This document shows, in pieces, positions 56,565 through 64,000 of a stretch of DNA of 64,000 bases. A program made the translations under genes and the position numbers. Positions within the stretch are counted from its first letter, which is position 1. Each line of letters opens with the position of its first letter. The notes beneath the pieces were generated by a model. It ran no database searches. It had not been told where the DNA came from and was given only the letters and a program-made list of their open reading frames with translations. The stretch is from Betaproteobacteria bacterium (lineage in GTDB: Bacteria; Pseudomonadota; Gammaproteobacteria; Burkholderiales; Rhodocyclaceae): the NCBI GenBank assembly GCA_020621865.1, contig JAHRYW010000002.1, positions 263,541 to 327,540 on the forward strand, read 5' to 3'.

Positions 56565-58076
56565 TCAGAAGGTTTTCAGGAACTCGACCAGGGCCGTCTT
56601 CTCGGCCGGGCTGAGTTCGGTGCCGTAGGCCTTGCCCTCGTGGCCGCCGTTGCCGTTGCCGGGAACGCTGGTGTCGAGGCGGAAGAATTTCTTGCCGTCG
56701 GCGGCAGCGACATTGGAGACGAAGCCGACCTTGACCGGGTCATAGACGTCGTTGCCGCGATAGAAGGCTTTCGGGCGCTTGGCCGCCGGTTCGAGCAGGT
56801 CGCGCAGGCTGGGCACCGAGCCGTTGTGCAGGTAGGGGGCGCGCAGCCAGAGGCCGTCGAGCGGCATGTTGGCGTAGCCGTGGGTCTTCTGGAAATGGGT
56901 GAAACGCCACGGGTAGCCGGCGTACAGCGTCGCCTGGTTGACCGCCAGCGTGTAGGTGTAGGAGTCCAGGCGGCGGCGGTCGGTGCCGATCTTGGCCAGC
57001 GGCTCGACGGTGCCGACGTACTTGCCGCTGAAGTCGCTGCCCGAGGCACCGTGGCAGTCGGCGCAGTATTTCTGGTAGATCGGCGCGCCCTGGGCGGCAA
57101 GGCTACGGTCGATGGCAAAAAAAGCCGAAAATGCGGGTGGCTGGGCGTCCATGATCCACGCCTCGACGCGCTTGATGCGCTCGATGTCGATGGTCGGCGG
57201 CGTCGTGCCGGTGCCGAAGGCGGCGCTCTTGTTGCGCTCCTCGACCGTCGTGTTGTTGCCGTCCCAGTGCAGTTGCATCTCTTTCGGCTCCTTGCGCTGG
57301 CGCTGGCGCCAGATCGACGGGAAATCGGCCGGCGCGTCGAACTCCTTCGGGTCGAGCTGGTGCATCGGGAAGTTGAAGATGACCTTGGCCGAGTTGAAGG
57401 TATCGACCCGCCCCGGCCCCCACTCGTGCTGCTTGAACACCCAGTCGAAACGCCCGGCCAGGGCGAGTACCCGGTCGCGCATGATGGCGATGGCGATCGG
57501 GTAGACCAGGTAGCGGTCGAGCAGGTCGAGCTTGGCGCCCTGGCGCTCGATTTCCGGCAGGATGTATTCCTTCGAGAACTTCGGGTCGGCGGCGCAGCGG
57601 AAGAAGAATTCCTCGAAACCCTTCATGTTGAAGGTCGCGGCCGGCATGCCCAGCACGATGGTGGCCGGCTTGTCGGCCGCGGTGCGTACGGTGCTGACAT
57701 GGCAGGCGGCGCAATTGACGAACACCCGGTCGATGCCCTGGAAACGGCGCATCGAGGTGCCGACCGGCACGTCGCGGTCGCTGCCGTCCGGGTTCTTTTC
57801 ATAGACCATGCCCAGCGACTGGTAGCCCTTGCCCGGCAGGTATTGCGGGCAAACCTCGGGCAGTGCGCGCCAGATCCAGTAGGGGAAGCCCATTTCGTGC
57901 TCGCCGCCGGTCGAGCCGTACTTGAAATGCTCGGCCGGGCTGGCGTAATCGACCGGCACATCGGTGCCGAAGCGCCGGAGCATGACCATGCCGATGAAGG
58001 CGGGCAGGGCGATGGTCAGCACGAAGAGGATCAGGAAGCGGCGCTTCCAGGGGCTGCGTTCGCGTTCTTCGGTCAT
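56565..58076 (-). CDS. Membrane-anchored diheme c-type cytochrome (paralogue B)
   Basis: The 503-aa protein has a charged N-terminus and a signal anchor (about 12-33). Heme motifs are CAACH (122-126) and CADCH near 335. It is clearly a paralogue of the neighbouring 491-aa cytochrome: EHFKYGSTGGEHEMGFPYWI and APYLHNGSVPSLRDLLEPAA are common to both. It differs in the middle, with an insert containing WDGNNTTVEERNKSAAFG. Codons for residues about 315-324 (FFAIDRS) resemble the dispersed repeat. Confidence 0.85.
   Translation of the reverse strand: MTEERERSPWKRRFLILFVLTIALPAFIGMVMLRRFGTDVPVDYASPAEHFKYGSTGGEHEMGFPYWIWRALPEVCPQYLPGKGYQSLGMVYEKNPDGSDRDVPVGTSMRRFQGIDRVFVNCAACHVSTVRTAADKPATIVLGMPAATFNMKGFEEFFFRCAADPKFSKEYILPEIERQGAKLDLLDRYLVYPIAIAIMRDRVLALAGRFDWVFKQHEWGPGRVDTFNSAKVIFNFPMHQLDPKEFDAPADFPSIWRQRQRKEPKEMQLHWDGNNTTVEERNKSAAFGTGTTPPTIDIERIKRVEAWIMDAQPPAFSAFFAIDRSLAAQGAPIYQKYCADCHGASGSDFSGKYVGTVEPLAKIGTDRRRLDSYTYTLAVNQATLYAGYPWRFTHFQKTHGYANMPLDGLWLRAPYLHNGSVPSLRDLLEPAAKRPKAFYRGNDVYDPVKVGFVSNVAAADGKKFFRLDTSVPGNGNGGHEGKAYGTELSPAEKTALVEFLKTF
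57103..57134 (-). repeat. Possible ninth copy of the dispersed repeat (in paralogue B)
   Basis: The minus strand reads TTTTCGGCTTTTTTTGCC then ATCGACCGTAGCCTTGCC. It matches the family closely except in the tail. It encodes a peptide also expected at this place in diheme cytochromes, so chance resemblance cannot be excluded. Confidence 0.4.
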
Positions 58077-58101
58077 GGTGCTTCCCCCTCGTTTGGGTGC
58101 A

Positions 58102-60255
58102 TTACGGTGCCGGCAGGCAGGGGCGCAGGGCCTCGTAGCCGTTGGCCAGCAATTCGTTCAAATCCGGCGGCCGGCCGTTTTCGGCGCGCAGCCAGTCGCC
58201 GACCTGGGCGATCAGCGTGGCGCGGGCCGGGCTGTTCTTCCAGCCGGCGGCATCGGTGGCGAAAGCCGGCAACAGGCTCTCCGGCGGCATCGGCGTCTTG
58301 TCGCGCCGATCCGGCGCCCGGTCGGCCATGGCCAGGCGCACATAGAGGCGCGGCGCGCACTGGCGCAGGCGGGCCGCGACCTGCGGGCCGCTGCCGGTCA
58401 GGAAATTGGGCGGGAAGGTCTCGGCCGACTGGTGGCAGGCCGCGCAGTACGGGAAAAAGCCTTGCAGGGCAGCGTCCACGGCCGGGCTGGCAGTGCTGCC
58501 GGGGATCGCGGCTGGCACTTCGAGTCGCGGTGGTGGCAGGGCGAGGCTCGGCGGCTGGCCGGACGGGGCCTTGCCGAGGCCGGCCAGCAGCGCGGAGATC
58601 AGGGCGCGGCGGGGAACGGCCGTGGGGCCGAGCAAGGCTTCGCCGGCTGGCGAGTCGGCCAGCGCAGCCAAGGCCGGCTCGACCACGGCGAATTCCTCGC
58701 GGATGTCGAGCTTCATTTCAGCGTTTTCCGGCTGCGCCGCATTGCGGCTGAAACTCAGCCGGGCCAGCCGGTCGCCGTCGGCCGTGCGGGCCGGGCGGCC
58801 GTCCTGGCGGGGCGTGAAGTGCCAGACACCGGCGGCGACTTCGGGACGGCTCAACTCCACGTTGCTCAGCGCCGTGCCGCCGGGCAGGCTCAGGCGATTG
58901 ATCACGCCGCCCAGCGGCCGGCCGTTGCGCAGCTCCAGCGTGGCGCTCAGCTTCGGGCCGGATTGGCCGGCGGGCGGCGCGCAATGCAGCGACCAGCGCG
59001 ACGCGCCGAGGTCGACCCGGCAGGGCGACGACTGCGTCTTCGTCGCACTATTTGGCTGGGCCAGCGCTGATTCCAGAAGCTGGCGGTCAGCGGCCGAGAC
59101 GAATTCGGCCAGGCCGGCAACCAGCGTATTGATCGCCTCCGGCGCGTCTGGCTGCCAGGTGCCGAGCGGCGGGCGCGGGGCCAGCGGCTCGAAGCGCGCC
59201 GCGACATGCGAACGGGCGATGCGCGCTGCCGGCTCGGCCGGCCAGACTGGCGTGTTCGCCAGCGGATTGCGGTTGGGCAGGTCAGGGTTGCCGATGGCCA
59301 GGCCGCCCGGCCAGCGGCGACTAGCTTCGGTCTTCAGCTGGTCGGCGACCGTGGTGCGGAATTGCTCGTCGACCGTTCGCGTCTGGCCGCCGGAGAGCGC
59401 ATGGCGAAGGGCGGCCCCGAACAGCCCGGCGCGGCAGCGGCGGGCGGGCAGGTCGTTGCCGCCGCAGCCCTCGCGCCACAGACGCTGGGTCAGCGCGAAG
59501 CCGTTGGCGCGGTCAGTGGCGTTGTCGATGGCGTAGGGAATATCCACGCCGCGATCCGGGGCGATGCCGTAGAAATTGCGACCGACCGCAGCGAGCAGGG
59601 CGGCCGTTTGCGGGTTGGCGTTGGTCTCGTCCCACAGCGCGCGCGAGAAGATCGGCGCGCCGTTCTGGTGGCAGGCGAAGCACAGCGTGCGGTTGGCGTA
59701 GAAGACCTGTGGCCGGCCGCCGGCCCGGTAATCCTTGACCAGCTGGAACTCGAAGCGGCCGGCCGCCTCGTTGTAGCTGATCACTTCGAGCACCGCCGAT
59801 TTCTCCTGGTAGCCGATGTACAGCCGGTCTTTCAGGTAGGGGGTGGTTGGCGAGGCCGGCTGGGCATCGACGGCGACGACGACGCGCGGGTAGGCGAAGT
59901 AATCCGGCGCTGCCGCGGTGCGCTGCAGCGAGCGGCCGAGCGGGATCAGCACGCGCCGGCTTGCCGGCTGCCGGCTGGCTGGGTCGCGGGTGGGGTCACG
60001 CGACAGTTGGGTGTCGAGCCGGGCAAGCAGCGCCTCGAACGGGAAGGGCAGGTCGATCCGGCCCTGGCCGTTGGCACTGACGGCGAACAGCTCGTCGAAC
60101 AGCGAACGGCCGGCCGGCGGCAGGTTGTCGCCGGGCTGGCTCGGGTTGATGACCCAGACGGCCGGCGGGTGGCCTTCAGCGGCGCCGCTCATGCCGGCCC
60201 CCGGCCCGCAGGCCAGGACGAACAGGCCGGCGAGGATGGATAGTCGCAAGGTCAT
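58102..60255 (-). CDS. Exported diheme c-type cytochrome, 717 aa
   Basis: A signal peptide (MTLRLSILAGLFVLACGPGA) may be a lipoprotein type with Cys16. Heme motifs are CFACH (192-196) and CAACH (604-608), about 400 residues apart. Between them is a region without recognisable domain (about 210-590) containing Pro-rich and Gly-rich stretches and a pair of non-heme cysteines near SPCRVDLGASRWSLHC. No named family is recognised. The gene lies in the middle of the tight operon; the spacing to both neighbours is under 30 bases. Confidence 0.78.
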   Translation of the reverse strand: MTLRLSILAGLFVLACGPGAGMSGAAEGHPPAVWVINPSQPGDNLPPAGRSLFDELFAVSANGQGRIDLPFPFEALLARLDTQLSRDPTRDPASRQPASRRVLIPLGRSLQRTAAAPDYFAYPRVVVAVDAQPASPTTPYLKDRLYIGYQEKSAVLEVISYNEAAGRFEFQLVKDYRAGGRPQVFYANRTLCFACHQNGAPIFSRALWDETNANPQTAALLAAVGRNFYGIAPDRGVDIPYAIDNATDRANGFALTQRLWREGCGGNDLPARRCRAGLFGAALRHALSGGQTRTVDEQFRTTVADQLKTEASRRWPGGLAIGNPDLPNRNPLANTPVWPAEPAARIARSHVAARFEPLAPRPPLGTWQPDAPEAINTLVAGLAEFVSAADRQLLESALAQPNSATKTQSSPCRVDLGASRWSLHCAPPAGQSGPKLSATLELRNGRPLGGVINRLSLPGGTALSNVELSRPEVAAGVWHFTPRQDGRPARTADGDRLARLSFSRNAAQPENAEMKLDIREEFAVVEPALAALADSPAGEALLGPTAVPRRALISALLAGLGKAPSGQPPSLALPPPRLEVPAAIPGSTASPAVDAALQGFFPYCAACHQSAETFPPNFLTGSGPQVAARLRQCAPRLYVRLAMADRAPDRRDKTPMPPESLLPAFATDAAGWKNSPARATLIAQVGDWLRAENGRPPDLNELLANGYEALRPCLPAP

Positions 60256-60282
60256 GCCGGGGGTCCATGGCCGGCCAACGGG

Positions 60283-61179
60283 TCAGGATTTGGCGGCGGC
60301 GACGGTCGTTCGCGTCTGGGTGCCGGGCCAGCAATCCTCCTGAACCTTGCCGGTCTTGACGAAGTCGTCGCGGGCCTTGTCGTCGGTCGCCTTGTCGTAG
60401 AGCGTGAAATTGAGCGCGAAGGCGCGGTCGAGATAGGCGCGGCCGAGGTAGAGGCCGGGCCGGATCATGCGGATCTCGTCGCGCACCTTGAGGCCGCGGC
60501 GGCCGGCCAGGAAGTCCGGGCTCTCCTGGTAGCCGGGGATTTCGTCGGTGAAGAAGTAGTCGATGATGATCGACTCGCGGCGCGCATCAAGCAGGCTCTG
60601 GCCGCAGTACAGCTTGGCCGGGAAGAGCAGCCAGGTTTCCTTGCCGCCGTATTGCATCTTCTTCGGCTCGCCCTCGACCAGGCCCATTTTCTTGAGGATG
60701 GACAGGTCTTCGATGCGGTTGCGCAGCACCCGCTCGTCGCGGTAGAAGACCTTGCCGCGCCACAGCGCCTCGCCGACATCCTCGATCAGCAGGCCCTTCA
60801 GGTGCAGGCCGAGGCCGGTGAAGCCGCCGACGATCTCGGACAGCCGGAACTTGCCGCTCTCGCCGCGCGGCAGCAGGATGCGGCCCTCGAAAGCGCCGTC
60901 CGGGATCGGGCCGGCCGGCAGGCGGGCGTAGATCTGGTCGAGCTGCTCCTGATCCAGCTTGGCCAGGTAGTCGGGGGTTATTTTCGCCAGTTCGGCGGTC
61001 GGGATCGGGTATTTGTACTCGACCTGGGCGAGGTTCATCTTGGTCGCGTAATCCTTGTCGTAGGGCGCGAAGGCGATGTTCGGCGGTTCCGGCTTGCTGC
61101 AGGCGGCCAGGGTGGCCATGAGGGTAGCGGCGGTCGCCAGCGCGGCGACGGTGAGCAGGCTGCTTTTGGTCAGTGTCAT
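60283..61179 (-). CDS. Lipoprotein of the cytochrome operon
   Basis: The 298-aa protein has a lipobox (LAAC, Cys27) after a typical signal sequence. The ATG at 61179 with GGGGGAG upstream was chosen; a GTG 21 bases earlier overlaps the previous stop. No heme motif is present. The conserved-looking body includes LPAGPIPDGAFEGRILLPRG, which resembles an envelope protein that binds or presents a substrate. It could be a partner subunit for the cytochromes; that is inferred from position only. Confidence 0.75.
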   Translation of the reverse strand: MTLTKSSLLTVAALATAATLMATLAACSKPEPPNIAFAPYDKDYATKMNLAQVEYKYPIPTAELAKITPDYLAKLDQEQLDQIYARLPAGPIPDGAFEGRILLPRGESGKFRLSEIVGGFTGLGLHLKGLLIEDVGEALWRGKVFYRDERVLRNRIEDLSILKKMGLVEGEPKKMQYGGKETWLLFPAKLYCGQSLLDARRESIIIDYFFTDEIPGYQESPDFLAGRRGLKVRDEIRMIRPGLYLGRAYLDRAFALNFTLYDKATDDKARDDFVKTGKVQEDCWPGTQTRTTVAAAKS

Positions 61180-61196
61180 GATCCTCTCCCCCTTGC

Positions 61197-63821
61197 TCAC
61201 AGCGTGGCCAGGAAGGCGGTCAGTGCCTTCTTGTCGGCATCGGAAAGGTCCTCGCCGAAGCGGTGGCCGCCGTTTTCAATCTCCTCGGTGCAGGTCTGGT
61301 AATGCGCGCTGAGGAAATCGCGCTTCTCGCGCAGGATGTCGACGAAGCGGGCCGGGTTCTTGAGCACGTCGTCGGCCAGGGCCGCCAGCGTCGGCTGCAG
61401 GTCCTTGCGGCCGGCTTTTTCGAGCGCCTCCGGTCGCCGCTTGGCAAGGAACAGGTCGCCGATCAGCTCCTTGTATTGCAGGCCGTTCAGGAAGCCGGCG
61501 CTGGCCCCCATCGGAATCTTGACCTGGCCGAAGCCGCCGAGCGGTTTCTCTGTCTTGCCGTCGAGCGGGCGCAGGCCGACGTCGAGCAGCAGGTCGGCGT
61601 TGGTCAGCGTGCGCTTGCTGCCGCGCTCCTTCGGGTTCAGCAGTTCGTGCATCGAGCGCTTGTAGAGATCGAAACGGCCATCCACGGTCGGGTCGTAGCG
61701 CAGGCAGTCGGGCTGGTCGGGCAGCAACTGGCCGTCGGCGCCGACGTAGCGGGCGCGGTGGAAGTCGTTGTCCTTGTTGGCCGGCTTGCCGCAGATTTCC
61801 GGGCCGATGGCGTTGTTGTGCATGAACGGCGCGGTGGCCCAGACATTGACCAGCGAGATGTTGCGCATGTAGCCGCGGCCGCCGTCCTTCAGCTCGCCAC
61901 GTTCGGGGATGTCGGCCACCGGCGGCTGCTTGCGCAGCGTTTCGGAGGCGTATTCCATGTACAGGCGGCCGGCCTTGTGGTTGGAGTGCAGCGAGCGGCA
62001 GCGGAAGGTGCCAACCTCGGTGACCGGCGTTGGCTGGTCGTTGCCGAGGAAGTCGGCGCGCACCTTGCGCGGGTGGGCGTCGTTCGGCGCTGCGAAATCG
62101 CGGTTTTTGAAGGCGCCGCCGGTGCTTTCCGGGATGCTCGAATGGCAGCGCGCGCAGTTGTCGGCGAAGATGGCCTGGCCGCGGCCGACGGCGCCCTTGC
62201 CGAATTCCTTGTCGAGGTCGGCGATCAGGTCGGCGCGGCCGTATTTGGCGGCCGGGTTGCTTGCCTGGCGCTGCCCGGCGCGGGCGGCGTAGAGGTCGGT
62301 TTCATCCGACTCGGCCGAGGTGAAGAAGTCGAGCAGGTTCTGCAGGCGGTCCTCGACGGCCCGGAAGTTCGGGCAGTCGCGCCGGCACTGGCCGATGTTG
62401 AACGCCGTCTGGCCGTAGCCGCGCTGTTCCGGGTCGAGCTGGCGCATGTCGTTGAAGTTGTTGACCCAGCACTGCTCGGAGCAGGAGCCGATGTTGAAAT
62501 AGACGCGCTGGATCGCTTCCAGGGCGCCGATCGAATCCTCGCCGCCCTTCAGGATGTGATGGACGCCGGGCAGCACGACCTTCTGGCCGCCGAGGAAGAC
62601 GGTCGTCGTGTCGTCGTCGCGCGTGCTCTTCTGCCAGCACTTGCCGTTGCGGCCGGGTTCGCACCAGCATTTGTCCTCGTCCTTCTCGGCGCCGCAGGTG
62701 GCGGCCTTGCGCCACTTGGTGATCATTTCGCCCTTGAAGATCGGGCGCTGGGCAACATTGACCAGGGCGTTGATGGTCCCCGGGTTGTTGACCTGGTCGT
62801 GCGAGATGGCAGAGGTGTCGGTCACGCCGGGACGGGCGTGGGCGAACATCTGGTATTCCAGGCTGGTTTTCGGCATGCCGGAGCCGAGCAGCTCGGACAT
62901 CCGGGTGTATTGATTGCCGACCAGGCCCTTGATGTTTTCCCACTTCGGGTGCGCCGGATCGGCCGGCGGATTGAGCGGATCGAAGGCGATGTGGCAGGAG
63001 CCGCAGGAGGTGCCGATCAGGAAGGGCGGCTCGACCGAGGCGTCGGCCAGCTTGGTCACCCGGGTGTCGGACTCGATGCCGGTGGTCGCCGCCTTGGTCG
63101 CATTGAAACCGGCCCAGGTGGCGTTGCTGCCGTTCAGCGCCTTCCATTTGGCGGCGTCGAAGCGTGGGTTGGGGAACTTGCGCAGGCCCAGCGCCCCGGT
63201 CGAGGTGCCGAACTTCAGGTCGCAGGCGCTATGGCGCTGGTCGGCCTTGCCGCCCTGGCTGTGCGGGTCGTCCGGGTCGAGCGGGGCATCCTTGAGGCCG
63301 CAGGCCGGATCGACATAGCCGGGCTTGCCGACATATTTCAACAGCACGTCGTCGCCCGGGCACCAGTCGAAGCCGTAGGTGTCCTCGGCCGAGCGGGCCG
63401 GGCAGTCGGGGTCGCCCGGCTTGCAGCAGGCCGGGTCGTTGATGATGCCCCAGGCCCAGAAGCGGTCGTCGCGCTGGTCGGCGCGCAGTACGCGGAACCA
63501 GTCGACCAGCACGCCGATGCGCTGCTGGAAGGTGTAGGTGTGGAAACGGTCGTTGCCGGCGGTGGCCTTGAACCAGATCAGGCGGCCGACGCATTCGGAC
63601 TGGTTCAACCCCTCGCGGGCGCAGGCTTCGAAATACGGCGCGTCCTGATCGACGACGGTGGCTTCAGGCTGCGGTGTGGCCGATGGCGGTGCGGCAGCTA
63701 CTACCGGAGGCGCATTCTCGGCGTGGGCATCGCCGACGCCACGGTCCTGGAACTGGATGACCCCGATGCCGGCGGCAAGGATCGCGATTGCCGATAAGGC
63801 GGCCAATAGAGCGCGTTTCAT
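61197..63821 (-). CDS. Large Cys-rich diheme c-type cytochrome, first gene of the operon
   Basis: The 874-aa protein has a signal sequence (MKRALLAALSAIAILAAGIG). Heme motifs are CGSCH (273-277) and CARCH (556-560). Many other cysteines lie outside heme motifs. Examples are ACCKPGDPDC (131-140), CGAEKDEDKCWC (376-387) and the clusters at 447-451 and 479-483; these suggest disulfides or metal sites. Near the C-terminus NVWATAPFMHNNAIGPEICG resembles the APYLHNGSVP block of the smaller paralogues. The ATG with GGGGGAGAA upstream was chosen. It overlaps the lipoprotein leader region. Confidence 0.82.
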   Translation of the reverse strand: MKRALLAALSAIAILAAGIGVIQFQDRGVGDAHAENAPPVVAAAPPSATPQPEATVVDQDAPYFEACAREGLNQSECVGRLIWFKATAGNDRFHTYTFQQRIGVLVDWFRVLRADQRDDRFWAWGIINDPACCKPGDPDCPARSAEDTYGFDWCPGDDVLLKYVGKPGYVDPACGLKDAPLDPDDPHSQGGKADQRHSACDLKFGTSTGALGLRKFPNPRFDAAKWKALNGSNATWAGFNATKAATTGIESDTRVTKLADASVEPPFLIGTSCGSCHIAFDPLNPPADPAHPKWENIKGLVGNQYTRMSELLGSGMPKTSLEYQMFAHARPGVTDTSAISHDQVNNPGTINALVNVAQRPIFKGEMITKWRKAATCGAEKDEDKCWCEPGRNGKCWQKSTRDDDTTTVFLGGQKVVLPGVHHILKGGEDSIGALEAIQRVYFNIGSCSEQCWVNNFNDMRQLDPEQRGYGQTAFNIGQCRRDCPNFRAVEDRLQNLLDFFTSAESDETDLYAARAGQRQASNPAAKYGRADLIADLDKEFGKGAVGRGQAIFADNCARCHSSIPESTGGAFKNRDFAAPNDAHPRKVRADFLGNDQPTPVTEVGTFRCRSLHSNHKAGRLYMEYASETLRKQPPVADIPERGELKDGGRGYMRNISLVNVWATAPFMHNNAIGPEICGKPANKDNDFHRARYVGADGQLLPDQPDCLRYDPTVDGRFDLYKRSMHELLNPKERGSKRTLTNADLLLDVGLRPLDGKTEKPLGGFGQVKIPMGASAGFLNGLQYKELIGDLFLAKRRPEALEKAGRKDLQPTLAALADDVLKNPARFVDILREKRDFLSAHYQTCTEEIENGGHRFGEDLSDADKKALTAFLATL

Positions 63822-63932
63822 ACGTTTCTCCCCCGTCAACGATGATCGAGTACAGAACTGCTCGGTCCGGCTAGCTGGATTTATGACATATGCGCTCTGC
63901 AGAAGTTCAAACGCTGTTTCAGCGCTGTTGCA

Positions 63933-64000
63933 TCAGCAGCGATAGAAGACAAAAAAGCAGTAGCCGCGCGTGTTGTACTGGTCGTAGCAGGGGACGACGC
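63933..64000 (-). CDS. Possible C-terminus of a small exported protein (partial)
   Basis: An open minus-strand frame runs from the window edge and ends at TGA with VVPCYDQYNTRGYCFFVFYRC. The aromatic- and Cys-rich end looks protein-like, but only 22 codons are visible. A longer minus-strand frame also crosses this stretch, so the call is weak. Confidence 0.35.
   Translation of the reverse strand, partial: VVPCYDQYNTRGYCFFVFYRC

Noticed and set aside
61263-63797. Very long plus-strand frame opposite the large cytochrome
   Set aside because: The minus strand has a signal peptide, Shine-Dalgarno sequence and heme motifs. The plus frame is a GC-driven shadow with low-complexity Gly/Ala/Val composition.

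Overview
The window looks like a chromosomal segment of a GC-rich betaproteobacterium of the Rhodocyclales, close to Dechloromonas/Azonexus. The reasons are the trxA-rho-rpmE block, the long block ndk-rlmN-pilW-rodZ-ispG-hisS-yfgM-bamB-der-hfq-hflX-hflKC-hisZ-purA, the tRNA-Leu/rnr/rlmB neighbourhood, and many c-di-GMP and two-component genes. The assignment rests on gene content and order, not on a database search.

Layout. 0-4.5 kb: end of an M48 peptidase gene, orn, a GT39-like membrane glycosyltransferase, rpmE, rho and trxA. 4.6-12 kb: a C4-dicarboxylate uptake module with a DctS/DctR-type two-component system, the symporter DctA and the TRAP transporter DctPQM. 12-28 kb: housekeeping genes in tightly overlapping, co-directional operons. 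28-36 kb: tRNA-Leu(CAG), rnr, an HDOD protein divergent from a hemerythrin-like protein, rlmB, a PAS-GGDEF cyclase and a membrane-fused spermidine-synthase-like protein. 36-49 kb: signalling genes. These include a hybrid kinase/RHG phosphatase/HD-GYP operon with 1-nt gaps, a membrane diguanylate cyclase, two further response regulators and small uncharacterised proteins. 49-55 kb: cysDN, sodC, an SDR enzyme and a more AT-rich patch with two small membrane proteins and an HTH-fusion protein. 55-64 kb: a compact five-gene operon of exported proteins. Four are diheme c-type cytochromes and one is a lipoprotein.

Two things stand out. First, a short dispersed repeat of about 36-45 bp ending in GACCGTAGCATTT occurs in eight clear copies, with a ninth possible. 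Several copies touch stop codons, two supply the last codons of a gene, and three lie in frame inside coding regions. The centre of most copies can form a small stem with differing but paired bases. Second, the cytochrome operon at the right end has no function that can be read from the sequence. It is the best candidate for an uncharacterised periplasmic redox system.

Start codons were reassigned where a Shine-Dalgarno sequence, a signal peptide or family length favoured an internal start. Residue numbers refer to the chosen starts. Family assignments come from recognised motifs and general knowledge; no alignments or searches were run.
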